64,000 bases of DNA from HXMU1420-13 sp965229525 (lineage in GTDB: Bacteria; Bacteroidota; Rhodothermia; Balneolales; Balneolaceae), in NCBI GenBank assembly GCA_965229525.1, contig OZ245886.1, positions 1,860,001-1,924,000 on the forward strand, written 5' to 3'. A program made the translations under genes and the position numbers. Below, piece by piece: positions 10,337 to 19,233 of this stretch (position 1 is the stretch's first letter; every line of letters starts with the position of its first letter). The notes below the pieces were generated by a model that saw nothing but the letters and a program-made list of their open reading frames with translations, ran no database searches and was not told the origin of the DNA.

Positions 10337-10499
10337 TCTGTAGATGTTATTTAACTATTATATACTCAATTGAAAACATTCACGTATAATGGTCGCCTAA
10401 AGTTGAGAATTGAAAATGTCAATAATACTGCAAACTTTAGACTCAGACTAACGTCATCTAGGAGTTAAAATTTTGTAGAATGTTATAAAGTGACAAATA

Positions 10500-12011
10500 A
10501 TGTGGTTACTTACTAAAGATAACATATCAGCTAAGAAAGTTGGAATAGTGATACTGCTTGTAGGGTGTATTTTTACATTTGGCTGTATTCTAACTTCTGA
10601 GCCGGAAATTGAATCAGTATCAGACTTAAACACTCCATTATCTGATCCAACGTATAGAGATTTAGCCCAAATTAAACAAAGCGGCGTTTTACGAATGATC
10701 ACAAGCTATAGTTCAGGATCTTATTTCTTGCACAAAGGAATTCAGGTAGGATTTGAATATGAACTAGTTAGAGAGTTTGCAAAAGAAAATGATCTCGCTT
10801 TAGAAGTTATAATTGCCGGACCAGATGATAATCCATATGATCTATTATATGAAGGTGTTGGGGATTTAATTGCAGCAAGTTATACAATTACTGACGAACG
10901 AAAAGAGATTGTCAACTTCACAAGACCTTACAACCTGGTAAATCAAATAATTGTTGTTTCAGAAGATCTTGATCTCGAGCCGGTTTCAATCACCGATTTA
11001 GATGGAATTCCAATTACCATTCGTAGAAATAGCTCGTACTTCCAAACAATTGAAAAACTCAAGGAATCAGGCATTGAACTTGAGGTAAATGTAGTAACCG
11101 AAGAAATTGATACTGAGGCGATTTTGTATCAGGTTGCGAATGGGGTATTTGATGCAACCATAGCAGACGATCATATTTTTTACGCGGCAAACAAATATAT
11201 GAGTGGATTAACGGAAGGGCCAAGAGTTTCTGAAAGGGACGAAATAGCCTGGGCAGTTAGGCCAAATGCACCGGATTTAGAAAATCGAATGAACCAATTT
11301 ATGCGAAAACACTTTCGCTATAGCGATGATGGTTCACCAAGAAGATCAGCGTTTTTAAATATTCTAAGAAAAAGATATTTCGAAGAGAGTGATCAAATTG
11401 CCGATTATTTCAGCCCTGAAATAATAAGTAGAGAATCTAGTGTAATTTCTCCCTATGATAGTCTTTTCCAGGTAGTAGCAGACGAATTTGACCTTGATTG
11501 GCTGATGTTGACTGCAATTGCAGCACAAGAGTCTAAATTCGATCCATCATCTGTGAGCTGGATGGGCGCTGTGGGGTTGATGCAGGTGCTGCCTCGTTTT
11601 TCAGAAATTTCTGAAGACTCATTGATGATTGCTGAGGTTAGTGCCAGAGAAGGTGCAAGAATTATCAAAGATCATCTAGAACATTATGCCTATATGGATA
11701 CCACAAACCAGTGGAAATTTGCATTAGCAACGTATAACGCAGGTCTGGGTCATTTAGCAGATGCACGAAGACTTAGTATCGACCGAAATAGGAATCCAAA
11801 CGAATGGGAAAACATATCAGACTCACTCCTAAAGTTAATGCAGCGACGATACTATCAACACGCCAGATATGGATTTTGCAGAGGGATTGAGACGGTTCGT
11901 TATGTGAACGAAATTACCAATCGATATCAAACATATTTGGCTATTTTGGAGGCAAATGAAGCAAGAAATGATGGGCTTCCGGGAATAATGGGGATAAAAA
12001 CCCTTAATTAA
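10500..12011 (+). CDS. MltF-like lytic murein transglycosylase (SBP_bac_3 + SLT domains)
   Basis: Envelope enzyme cleaving peptidoglycan glycan strands. The N-terminus is hydrophobic with a possible lipidation Cys (F-T-F-G-C, imperfect lipobox, Cys29). A type-3 solute-binding domain follows (about 58-285), then a Slt70-type transglycosylase domain (about 320-440) with catalytic Glu344 in A-A-Q-E-S-K-F-D, the G-L-M-Q-V-L-P motif and A-T-Y-N-A-G-L-G-H. This domain order is that of MltF. The 3' end overlaps the convergent RsbU-like gene by eight bases. The 503-aa length fits the family. Confidence 0.92.
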   Translation: MWLLTKDNISAKKVGIVILLVGCIFTFGCILTSEPEIESVSDLNTPLSDPTYRDLAQIKQSGVLRMITSYSSGSYFLHKGIQVGFEYELVREFAKENDLALEVIIAGPDDNPYDLLYEGVGDLIAASYTITDERKEIVNFTRPYNLVNQIIVVSEDLDLEPVSITDLDGIPITIRRNSSYFQTIEKLKESGIELEVNVVTEEIDTEAILYQVANGVFDATIADDHIFYAANKYMSGLTEGPRVSERDEIAWAVRPNAPDLENRMNQFMRKHFRYSDDGSPRRSAFLNILRKRYFEESDQIADYFSPEIISRESSVISPYDSLFQVVADEFDLDWLMLTAIAAQESKFDPSSVSWMGAVGLMQVLPRFSEISEDSLMIAEVSAREGARIIKDHLEHYAYMDTTNQWKFALATYNAGLGHLADARRLSIDRNRNPNEWENISDSLLKLMQRRYYQHARYGFCRGIETVRYVNEITNRYQTYLAILEANEARNDGLPGIMGIKTLN

Positions 12012-13725
12012 CTTTTAGTACGATCATAGTAATATCATCGTATTGAATGTTGTCTGCAAATTGATTCACGTCTTTGATAATCTCATCCATTAAGCCAATT
12101 GCATCTTTATCGCGATGCTTGTTCACACATTCAATCAATCGCGGTTCTTCGTATTCTTCAGTTTGATCGGGATTCATAGCTTCAGTCACACCATCCGTAA
12201 AGAAGACTAAGGTGTCTCCTTTTTCAAATTCATATTCGGCACTTGAATAGGGCATTAGAGTTGGCATCGCTCCTAGTATCACGCCACCATCTTCTAATAA
12301 AATTGGTTCATTTTTTCCTTCTTTGAAAACCATCGGCGGATTATGGCCAGCATTCGTGTACTTGAATTTCTTACCGTCGCTCGAAATTTTACCCCAAAAA
12401 AAGGTGATAAACTTATCCGGTGGAGTATTTTCGTAGATAATATCGTTAATACGACCAGAAGCTTCTTCAAGTGTAACCGGCAAAGGAGCTAAGGCGTGTA
12501 ACATAGATTGTAGATTTGCCATCAACAGTGAGGCTGGTATACCTTTTCCGGTAACATCTGCGATGGCGATTAAATGGCCTTCATCCGAGAGTTTTAGCAC
12601 ATCAAAATAATCTCCACCTACCTGTCTCGATGAAACATTTACGGCAGCTATATCAAATCCGGGTATTTCAGGAACAGGATTTGGCAATAACCCTTCCTGA
12701 ATAGTTTTTGCCAGATTTAATTCTTCTTCAAGTCGTTTTTTTACAATCTGCTCTTCAAGTAATAAAGTTTTTTGGATGGTGAGTAGAGCAAGATTACCTA
12801 AAGATTGTAGAAAGTTGATCTCAGCATCACCATAACCTTCGCGAGTTGCACGCGGCCCAACACCAACTACACCAATTTTTTCATTTTGGAAGCGTAAGCC
12901 GATGACAAGCTCAATATTATTGTCATTTATAAAATTGCAGCAATCATTGTCTTTGGTACGGGTGATGTCGTCCATCCCAAATAGTTGATTTAAATCATCA
13001 TCACTGGGCTGATCTTTTATTCCACTGATAGAAACCATTTCACGTTTACTATCAATATCTAGCGCAAAAAAGAATGTTCGAATAAGCATTTGACCTAACA
13101 TGGCAAATTTGAAAACACGAGCGATTTCTTCCCGATCCACCATCATGTTAAAGTCTTTACTAAGCTCGAGCAATGTATTTAGATCATGAACTTTTCGGTC
13201 TAAGCGACGATTGATATGTCGCAGTTCTTTAAACATTCTGGAATTAGCTATTGCGACCGATGAAATAATACTTAGACTTTCAATAAACTCTATTTCATGA
13301 TCGGTAAGTGCAGTCTTATTCCCTTTTGGGCCAAGGCATAAAAACCCAAGGTGATGATTGCTGGTTTTTAAATTGAAGAGTGTACTTTCTTTTTCAATTC
13401 CAATCTCTTCAAAAACTGCAGCATAGTCTTCACCGTAGATTACAGATGTTTCCAGTATGTGGTCATCAAAATCGGCTTTTAAGTCGCTTCCTTCATTCAA
13501 CCAATTTCTACCTTTAGATTTTGATACTAAATAGGCTTCATCACCAGGTTTATGTATTAAAATCATTCCTTTAGGAACTAATAATTTACCCATAGTAATG
13601 AGCAAAAGATTATTCAAAACGAAGTCCGGATCTTGCGATTCGATTAATAACCGGCTTGTTTCAAGCAGGGTGCGAAGTTCAAATCGGCTACGTTGTTCGG
13701 TAGTAGATAGTGAAGATGTGTTCAT
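12004..13725 (-). CDS. RsbU/SpoIIE-type PP2C serine phosphatase with GAF domains
   Basis: Phosphatase that dephosphorylates an anti-sigma factor antagonist in partner switching. The 573-aa protein has two GAF-like sensory regions (about 20-165 and 190-335), a helical linker, and a C-terminal SpoIIE/PP2C domain (about 370-572). Metal-binding signatures include V-G-G-D-Y-F-D, A-D-V-T-G-K-G-I-P-A, F-F-T-D-G-V-T-E-A and Y-D-D-I-T-M-I-V. No membrane helix is evident, so it is cytosolic. It is the last gene of the set whose order of transcription is RsbV-like, RsbW-like, RsbU-like; the gap to RsbW is six bases. Confidence 0.9.
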   Translation of the reverse strand: MNTSSLSTTEQRSRFELRTLLETSRLLIESQDPDFVLNNLLLITMGKLLVPKGMILIHKPGDEAYLVSKSKGRNWLNEGSDLKADFDDHILETSVIYGEDYAAVFEEIGIEKESTLFNLKTSNHHLGFLCLGPKGNKTALTDHEIEFIESLSIISSVAIANSRMFKELRHINRRLDRKVHDLNTLLELSKDFNMMVDREEIARVFKFAMLGQMLIRTFFFALDIDSKREMVSISGIKDQPSDDDLNQLFGMDDITRTKDNDCCNFINDNNIELVIGLRFQNEKIGVVGVGPRATREGYGDAEINFLQSLGNLALLTIQKTLLLEEQIVKKRLEEELNLAKTIQEGLLPNPVPEIPGFDIAAVNVSSRQVGGDYFDVLKLSDEGHLIAIADVTGKGIPASLLMANLQSMLHALAPLPVTLEEASGRINDIIYENTPPDKFITFFWGKISSDGKKFKYTNAGHNPPMVFKEGKNEPILLEDGGVILGAMPTLMPYSSAEYEFEKGDTLVFFTDGVTEAMNPDQTEEYEEPRLIECVNKHRDKDAIGLMDEIIKDVNQFADNIQYDDITMIVLKVN

Positions 13726-13731
13726 GGAAAC

Positions 13732-14154
13732 TCAAAGGTTTTTTACCATTCGAATTTCATTCATATTGCCTTTGCGGTTATACTGAACTTGATCCATTAG
13801 CTTTTGGATTAGAAAAACACCCATACCGCCGCGCTGTTTGTTTTTAATACGTTTTAGAATATCAGGTGCTTTGTATTCTTCTGGTCTAAAACTCTCTCCT
13901 GTATCTAAAATTGAAATCCATAATTTCTTTTTATCTGCCCCAATTTCAATTTTTACTGGATTGGTTGGACTATTTTTATAGGCGTGTTTGATGATATTCG
14001 TATATGCTTCATCAACTGCGAGGCGAATTTCTGAAATTTCTTTTTCGGTTAAACCGAAATTTTGTGCGTGAGCAGCTACAAAATCCCTAACCTCGCTCAA
14101 ATGCTTCGTTGAAGAGTCGACGGATAATGTATGTATTTTTTTACTGCTTGCCAC
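13732..14154 (-). CDS. RsbW/SpoIIAB-type anti-sigma factor serine kinase (HATPase_c)
   Basis: A 140-aa GHKL ATPase-fold protein. It carries the N-box (E-I-R-L-A-V-D-E-A-Y-T-N-I-I-K-H-A), the G1 motif (I-L-D-T-G-E) and a G2-like motif (G-G-M-G-V-F-L-I). These are features of RsbW-like kinases, which phosphorylate the STAS antagonist and sequester a partner protein. It lies between the RsbV-like and RsbU-like genes, so the three should act together. No sigma factor gene is adjacent, so the controlled target is unknown. Confidence 0.9.
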   Translation of the reverse strand: MASSKKIHTLSVDSSTKHLSEVRDFVAAHAQNFGLTEKEISEIRLAVDEAYTNIIKHAYKNSPTNPVKIEIGADKKKLWISILDTGESFRPEEYKAPDILKRIKNKQRGGMGVFLIQKLMDQVQYNRKGNMNEIRMVKNL

Positions 14155-14164
14155 TGCGAGTGTA

Positions 14165-14506
14165 TTAAAATGCTTTTACTGCTTCACTTTCGTCATCTAA
14201 AATGTCATACAACGTTGGAAATCCTAAAAGGTCGAATACATTGTAAACACGGTCGTTCATGTTTGATAGTTTAATATCGCCACCCAAACCTCGTACATCC
14301 TCTATATATGCCATAAAAACGCCGAGGCCTGCACTTGCGATATAATCCAGGCGATTGCAGTTCACAATAATTTTAATACTCTTGGCGGCTATTAATTCTT
14401 TTAGAGAATTCTCTAATTGTGAGGCTGTGTGTGCATCAAGTTCTCCGCTAATGTCAAGCACACTTATTTGATCGATTTGCCGTCTAGCGATACTGAAATT
14501 TTTCAT
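14165..14506 (-). CDS. STAS-domain anti-sigma factor antagonist (RsbV/SpoIIAA-like)
   Basis: Single STAS-domain protein of 113 aa. The likely phosphoacceptor is Ser58 in Y-I-A-S-A-G-L-G-V-F; the family consensus is D-S-S-G-L-G, so the flanking residues are slightly changed but the acceptor Ser is kept. When dephosphorylated by the RsbU-like phosphatase it should bind the RsbW-like kinase and free that kinase's partner. It is the first gene of the minus-strand set; its promoter must lie in the ~110 bases before the SPOR-gene terminator. Confidence 0.9.
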   Translation of the reverse strand: MKNFSIARRQIDQISVLDISGELDAHTASQLENSLKELIAAKSIKIIVNCNRLDYIASAGLGVFMAYIEDVRGLGGDIKLSNMNDRVYNVFDLLGFPTLYDILDDESEAVKAF

Positions 14507-14619
14507 TTCGCTTATGTTAAAATGTTTTTGGTGTGAATTATCTGCGGATTATAACGTTATCCCAAGAATTATAAAATTAATCTGGGACGCGTCTTCTACG
14601 AATTGACAAAAAAAAGATT

Positions 14620-14660
14620 CAAAAAAAATAGCCCCGCACATTTTTCGAATGTGCGGGGCT
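14620..14660 (-). terminator. Rho-independent terminator of the SPOR lipoprotein gene
   Basis: Perfect 11-bp stem AGCCCCGCACA/TGTGCGGGGCT around a nine-base loop. Read on the minus strand it is followed by a run of T (the A-tract at 14621-14628). It lies 94 bases past the stop of the SPOR gene. Confidence 0.9.
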
Positions 14661-14753
14661 GACTATTCATCAAGAGAGACGCTACTTGAGCGTACTGCTA
14701 ATTACGTAAATGCCTGGCAGAGTTACAACTATAAAATCTATTATTCGGATAAT

Positions 14754-15245
14754 TTAGTCTTTGCTTGCAACCCAAAAACCAGAATTTATTTCACCGGCCA
14801 GTTCTGTACCGAAATTTTTTGCATCAAGTTTATTTGCGAAGTTTCCTACACGTACCCGAAACCAAATGTCACCCGTAAGTTCATTTCCTGTTTTTATCAC
14901 ATATGCATTAGGATAATTTCTATCGGCCCAACTATCAACAAATGCCTGAGCTTTCTCTTCAGATCTCCAGGCTCCTACTTGTACAACAAAATTCCCTTCT
15001 TCCGAGAAACCAAATGTTCCACTCATCGTCTCAGGCTCTTCCATAATACTTTCTGCTTCCACAGCATCAATAGAATCCTGCATAGCAGCCATCATTTCAG
15101 CAATTTTTGCTTGTTCAACTGCTCGAAGCGAATCCTGATATGCTTGTAAACGAGCCTGTTTTTCTTCTTCCGACTCTCCGCCGCATGCAGAGACCGAGAA
15201 AAGTAAGACAGCCAATGCCATTGAGAAGATATATACGTTCTTCAT
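14754..15245 (-). CDS. SPOR-domain lipoprotein
   Basis: A 163-aa exported protein with a good lipobox (V-S-A-C, Cys21). A charged, probably coiled-coil linker (about 26-70) is followed by a SPOR domain (about 84-160; F-V-V-Q-V-G-A-W-R-S and W-F-R-V-R-V-G-N-F). SPOR domains bind denuded septal glycan strands, so a role at the division site or envelope is likely. It is a single-gene unit with its own terminator downstream and faces the divergent DUF5686 gene across a 240-base intergenic region in which I see no further gene. Confidence 0.88.
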   Translation of the reverse strand: MKNVYIFSMALAVLLFSVSACGGESEEEKQARLQAYQDSLRAVEQAKIAEMMAAMQDSIDAVEAESIMEEPETMSGTFGFSEEGNFVVQVGAWRSEEKAQAFVDSWADRNYPNAYVIKTGNELTGDIWFRVRVGNFANKLDAKNFGTELAGEINSGFWVASKD

Positions 15246-15485
15246 GATTATTAGATGATTTAATTATTATACACCGTTCTGAGAATTTGCCTTAAATTAC
15301 ATTATACCATTGTGTTTAACAAATAGGATGTACGCGCAAAGCTCATTGCTTTTATCGAATTAAGGGTTAATAAATGTACTTTTTTGATACAACTAGCTCG
15401 GTAAATACCGTGAATAAAGTTGAAACAATGGAGCATAAATTGAGTAATGTGATCGTTAATTCAGAGAATAAAAAATCACTTTCGG

Positions 15486-17942
15486 ATGTATCGATTATTA
15501 GGGCTCACTTTCTTACTTATTTTAACTGCATCAAATATTCAGGCACAGCAAATTATAACTGGAAAAGTTGTTGATGCAAATACACTTGAACCACTGCCTG
15601 CTGCTCATATTATCATAAAAGGAACCTACAAAGGAACTATTGCAAACGCAGATGGTGAGTATACTTTGAAAGTAGATTCGCTTCCTGCCGTTATTACTGC
15701 TCGGTTTTTAGGGTATCAAACAAGTGAACAAGAAATATTACCGGGTCATGATGCACCATTAGATTTCTTAATGGAAGAAGCATTTCTGGAAATGGAAGAG
15801 ATTACAGTAACGGGCGAAGACCCTGCCATATCAATAATGAGAGAAGTTATTCGTAGGAAACAGATTTGGCGAGAAAATTTGAATACATACAGTGTTGATG
15901 CTTACAGTCGTCAGCAGTTAAAAACAGATACATCCATAGTTTCTATCAGTGAATCTATTTCTGAGGCTTTTTGGGATCGGGAGCGAGGCAACAGGGAGAT
16001 TTTAAAATCAAGAAGACAAACTGCGAATATTGAAGGGAGTGATAATTTTGCCGGAGTAAGTTACTTACCAAATTTTTATGATGATAACCTAGATATTGTA
16101 GAATTTGATGTTGTTGGCGTGACGCATCCTAATGCATTGAGTTACTATAATTTTGAACTGGTCGATTTTTCGAAAATCGATGACAAAGTAATTTTCGAAA
16201 TTGATGTGACATCCAAAAGAAAATTACAGCCTCTATTCGAAGGTACAATCTTTGTTCAAGACGAAGATTATGCCATGATTTCAGTGCGCTTAAAACCAAA
16301 CGATGTTATCGTTTTCCCGCCACCGGTTCAGGAATTTGATATGTATTACGAGCAACAGTTTAGCAATTTTGGAGGTGAATATTGGCTACCTGTTGATTTT
16401 AGAATGGATGGTGTAGTTGAGGTAGGTGTACCGGGATTACGCTTTCCCCCAATTGGTTTTAAACAAGTTTCAAAATTGAACGATTATCAGGTAAATATTG
16501 AATTACCCGATTCCCTCTTTAATGATTGGGACTGGATTTCAATAGACTCCACATCTATCGATAAATCTGATTCCTTGTTCAAAGCAACAGTTGATGTAAT
16601 TCCATTATCTAAGGTGGAGCTTGAGGCATACGATTCTTTAGATAGTACTGCTACTCTCGAAAAAGCATTTCGTCCTAAAGGGTTTTTAACTCGATTTATT
16701 GATATGGATGACGATGATGACTTTGAAGAAGAATCATCAACAAGAGTTGTAACCGAAACTAATGAAGATGGAACTACAACAACCAGAACTATTGATAATA
16801 GCCCCGGCGCTATTCGGCAATTTATCAGTAATTTAAGTGTTGATGCTCGTTTTAACAGAGTTGATGCTGTTTTCGGTGGACTGAAACATGAACGGAGGTA
16901 TGCAGATCGAAGAGTCCGATCCAGAGCTCGATTAGGGTATAGTACGGGTTATGAAGAATTAAACTATGGAGCAGATGTGAGTTGGTGGCCATTGCAAAGT
17001 ACACGACGTTTTGCACTTACGTTGGGTTATGATGCTACTACTGACACACGTTACGATTCCGACCTTTTTAAAAAAGAATTGTTAAGTACCATGCCACTTT
17101 TTGGTTATTCAGATTATTTCGATTACTACAGAAAAGAAGGTGTTTATTTTGGTGCAGCTTACAGGTTAAGGAATTGGAGAGGTACGTTAAGTGCAAGATA
17201 TAAATATGAAAATCATGCAAGTATCGATTTTAAAACCAGTTATGATATTGTAGGGGCCTCAATGATACAACGTTTGAATCCACCCATTAATGAAGGGAAT
17301 CTAAGTTCACTGTCTGCTTCGTTTGAAAGTGGTGAGGGAGCTGAAGCCTTAGGCGTGATTGGTGCAGATAACATTAAAATTGAAGTTGAACAGTCTTTAC
17401 AGGTACTTGGTAGTGATTGGGATTTTACACGATTCAATATTGATATCTATCGAAGATATTCCACGTTTTATAAACGAAGATTCATCCCAAATTCACTTGA
17501 CCTTCGATTAAACGCAGGTACCTATATGGGTAATTTACCTGTTCAAAAAAATGGTACTATTGATGCTTCTTTAGGCTATTTCACTCCTTTTGGGGCTTTT
17601 AAATCAAAAAGATACACTCCATATGAAGGTGCAAGCTTTATCGCACTCCATGCAGAACATAACTTTCGATCTACTCCGTTTGAGGCTTTGGGTATTCCAA
17701 ATGCCGCAAAAAGTGGAATTAGTCTAATAGTTTTCGGAGGGGCTGGTCGAACCTGGATTTCAGATAATCAAAGAAACTTCTTCCGATCTGAAATCGGGTA
17801 TGTCCCATCGAATGCTGGTGAAATACATTCAGAAGTGGGTGTTTCGCTGAGTAATATATTTAGCCTCTTTAGAATCGATGTAGCATATCGAATTGATGAA
17901 CCAGGTATTTACCCAGGAATAGCATTTTCAAGATTGTTCTAG
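15486..17942 (+). CDS. DUF5686 / carboxypeptidase-regulatory-like outer membrane protein
   Basis: An 818-aa exported protein: signal peptide (S-N-I-Q-A-Q), CarboxypepD_reg-like domain (about 22-105, with I-T-G-K-V-V-D and F-L-G-Y-Q-T), then a long region matching the DUF5686 type (I-M-R-E-V-I-R-R-K near 115). The C-terminal half alternates as an outer-membrane barrel and ends in Phe. A charged Asp/Glu-rich linker lies near 405-420. Molecular function is unknown. It stands alone; the hairpin just after its stop has the T-run on the other strand. Confidence 0.82.
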   Translation: MYRLLGLTFLLILTASNIQAQQIITGKVVDANTLEPLPAAHIIIKGTYKGTIANADGEYTLKVDSLPAVITARFLGYQTSEQEILPGHDAPLDFLMEEAFLEMEEITVTGEDPAISIMREVIRRKQIWRENLNTYSVDAYSRQQLKTDTSIVSISESISEAFWDRERGNREILKSRRQTANIEGSDNFAGVSYLPNFYDDNLDIVEFDVVGVTHPNALSYYNFELVDFSKIDDKVIFEIDVTSKRKLQPLFEGTIFVQDEDYAMISVRLKPNDVIVFPPPVQEFDMYYEQQFSNFGGEYWLPVDFRMDGVVEVGVPGLRFPPIGFKQVSKLNDYQVNIELPDSLFNDWDWISIDSTSIDKSDSLFKATVDVIPLSKVELEAYDSLDSTATLEKAFRPKGFLTRFIDMDDDDDFEEESSTRVVTETNEDGTTTTRTIDNSPGAIRQFISNLSVDARFNRVDAVFGGLKHERRYADRRVRSRARLGYSTGYEELNYGADVSWWPLQSTRRFALTLGYDATTDTRYDSDLFKKELLSTMPLFGYSDYFDYYRKEGVYFGAAYRLRNWRGTLSARYKYENHASIDFKTSYDIVGASMIQRLNPPINEGNLSSLSASFESGEGAEALGVIGADNIKIEVEQSLQVLGSDWDFTRFNIDIYRRYSTFYKRRFIPNSLDLRLNAGTYMGNLPVQKNGTIDASLGYFTPFGAFKSKRYTPYEGASFIALHAEHNFRSTPFEALGIPNAAKSGISLIVFGGAGRTWISDNQRNFFRSEIGYVPSNAGEIHSEVGVSLSNIFSLFRIDVAYRIDEPGIYPGIAFSRLF

Positions 17943-17944
17943 AC

Positions 17945-17980
17945 ATAAAAAAACCCGGCAAATCATGGATAAGCCGGGTT
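17945..17980 (-). terminator. Rho-independent terminator of the OmpA/TSP3 gene
   Basis: Stem AACCCGGC/GCCGGGTT with a 13-base loop. On the minus strand it is followed by a T-run (A-tract at 17947-17953). It starts about 20 bases after the OmpA gene stop. On the plus strand there is no T-run, so it would serve the DUF5686 gene poorly. Confidence 0.85.
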
Positions 17981-17999
17981 AAAGTCTTGTAACCTGAGA

Positions 18000-18905
18000 T
18001 TACATATCTGGAGTATATTTAAGAGTACTTAAAGGTACAGATTCAGCTCGTCTATTTTTCTCGCATCCATCATTATCTTCTTTTTCAGAAGCAGCACATT
18101 CAACAGGTGCTTTACCTAAACCACGAGATTCGATTCTATCTTCTGATATTCCATTGCTAGTGTAGAAATCAACAACAGAAGCGGCTCTTCGAAGACTTAA
18201 TCGTAGGTTATATTGGTCGCCACCGACATGATCGGTATAAGCATCAACTCTTACTCTGAAGGCAGGTGCATTATTTAACACTTCAACATTTTCTGCTAAA
18301 ATTTGAGCTGCACGATCTGAAATATTTGATCGATCGAAATTGAAGTTTACAGTACCTAAATCACTACCGCTTACAAAAACCGGGTCATCACCGTTATTTG
18401 GATTGGTTCCCATATCGATTTCTTGACTATCGGTAAATCCATCACCGTCGGAATCAGCGTTGGTTGGATCCGTATTGTACGTATTGATTTCATCAATATC
18501 AGAAATACCATCACCGTCAGCATCGCCATTGGCATCATTTGGATCCGTATTGTAAGTGATTACTTCATCGTAATCGGAAAGGCCGTCACCATCTGAATCC
18601 GGATTTGTAGGATCTGTGCCGTATGTGTTGATCTCGTCACCATCTGAAAGACCATCACCATCAGAATCTGCACTATTTGGATCTGTGCCTGCTGCAATTT
18701 CATCTGAATCAGAAACTCCATCACCATCAGTGTCAGCACTCATAGGATCAGTTCCATTTAGCAATTCTTGTTCATCGGTAACACCATCGCCATCTGAATC
18801 AACTGGTACTTCAACTACAGGTTCACTTGAACCGCACCCATATTGGGTAAGAACACCAGCAGATAAGAAAAGAGCTAAAAAAAGTAGGTGAAAATTACGT
18901 TTCAT
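18000..18905 (-). CDS. OmpA-family protein with thrombospondin type 3 repeats
   Basis: A 301-aa envelope protein. The signal peptide is followed by Cys24 in a poor lipobox (Q-Y-G-C), so lipidation is uncertain. Six Asp-rich TSP3 calcium-binding repeats (D-S-D-G-D-G type) fill about 37-170. A C-terminal OmpA peptidoglycan-binding domain follows (about 185-285), with the expected Asp (D-A-Y-T-D-H) and Arg (R-R-A-A-S-V-V) ligands for diaminopimelate. It probably tethers the outer membrane to the cell wall. A downstream terminator supports monocistronic expression. Confidence 0.92.
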   Translation of the reverse strand: MKRNFHLLFLALFLSAGVLTQYGCGSSEPVVEVPVDSDGDGVTDEQELLNGTDPMSADTDGDGVSDSDEIAAGTDPNSADSDGDGLSDGDEINTYGTDPTNPDSDGDGLSDYDEVITYNTDPNDANGDADGDGISDIDEINTYNTDPTNADSDGDGFTDSQEIDMGTNPNNGDDPVFVSGSDLGTVNFNFDRSNISDRAAQILAENVEVLNNAPAFRVRVDAYTDHVGGDQYNLRLSLRRAASVVDFYTSNGISEDRIESRGLGKAPVECAASEKEDNDGCEKNRRAESVPLSTLKYTPDM

Positions 18906-19050
18906 GTTAGGAAGACTCCTATTGTTATTTGTTTTGAATTAGTTTTTTAGATATTGCCCGTGAAAATAGTGATACTACACGCTCTATCAAACAAAAAATA
19001 AAAAACAAGCTGAGATAAATGTAAAATCACTGTATATTTCACATTCTTTA

Positions 19051-19124
19051 GGGGCTATAGCTCAGCTGGCTAGAGCGTCGCGCTGGCAGCGCGAAGGTCC
19101 AGGGTTCGAATCCCTGTAGCTCCA
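19051..19124 (+). tRNA. tRNA-Ala (anticodon GGC)
   Basis: A 74-base cloverleaf: acceptor stem GGGGCTA/TAGCTCC containing the G3-U70 wobble pair that identifies alanine tRNAs, D-arm GCTC/GAGC, anticodon stem TCGCG/CGCGA with loop CTGGCAG (anticodon GGC at 19085-19087), T-arm CAGGG-TTCGAAT-CCCTG, discriminator A. The 3' CCA is not encoded. It is followed immediately by a terminator. Confidence 0.98.
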
Positions 19125-19126
19125 CT

Positions 19127-19160
19127 AAAGCCTTCATTTGTGAAAATGAGGGCTTTTTTT
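19127..19160 (+). terminator. Terminator after tRNA-Ala
   Basis: Inverted repeat AAAGCCTTCATTT / AAATGAGGGCTTT (one wobble pair) around a short loop, running into a T7 tract. Confidence 0.88.
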
Positions 19161-19233
19161 GTTTGATTAATTCTAATTGTTTGTAAGCAAACATCGTTTA
19201 ATATTACTGAATAATTAATTTTCAGAGGGTAAT

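Noticed and set aside
14649..15149. 166-codon plus-strand frame
   Set aside because: Antisense to the SPOR lipoprotein gene; Cys/Phe-rich composition typical of a shadow frame, and it begins within a terminator hairpin.
18616..18891. 91-codon plus-strand frame rich in Ser and Pro
   Set aside because: Low-complexity antisense of the TSP3 repeats of the OmpA gene.
19051..19160. tRNA-Ala as an integration site
   Set aside because: I saw no repeat of the tRNA 3' end downstream and no integrase gene in the window.
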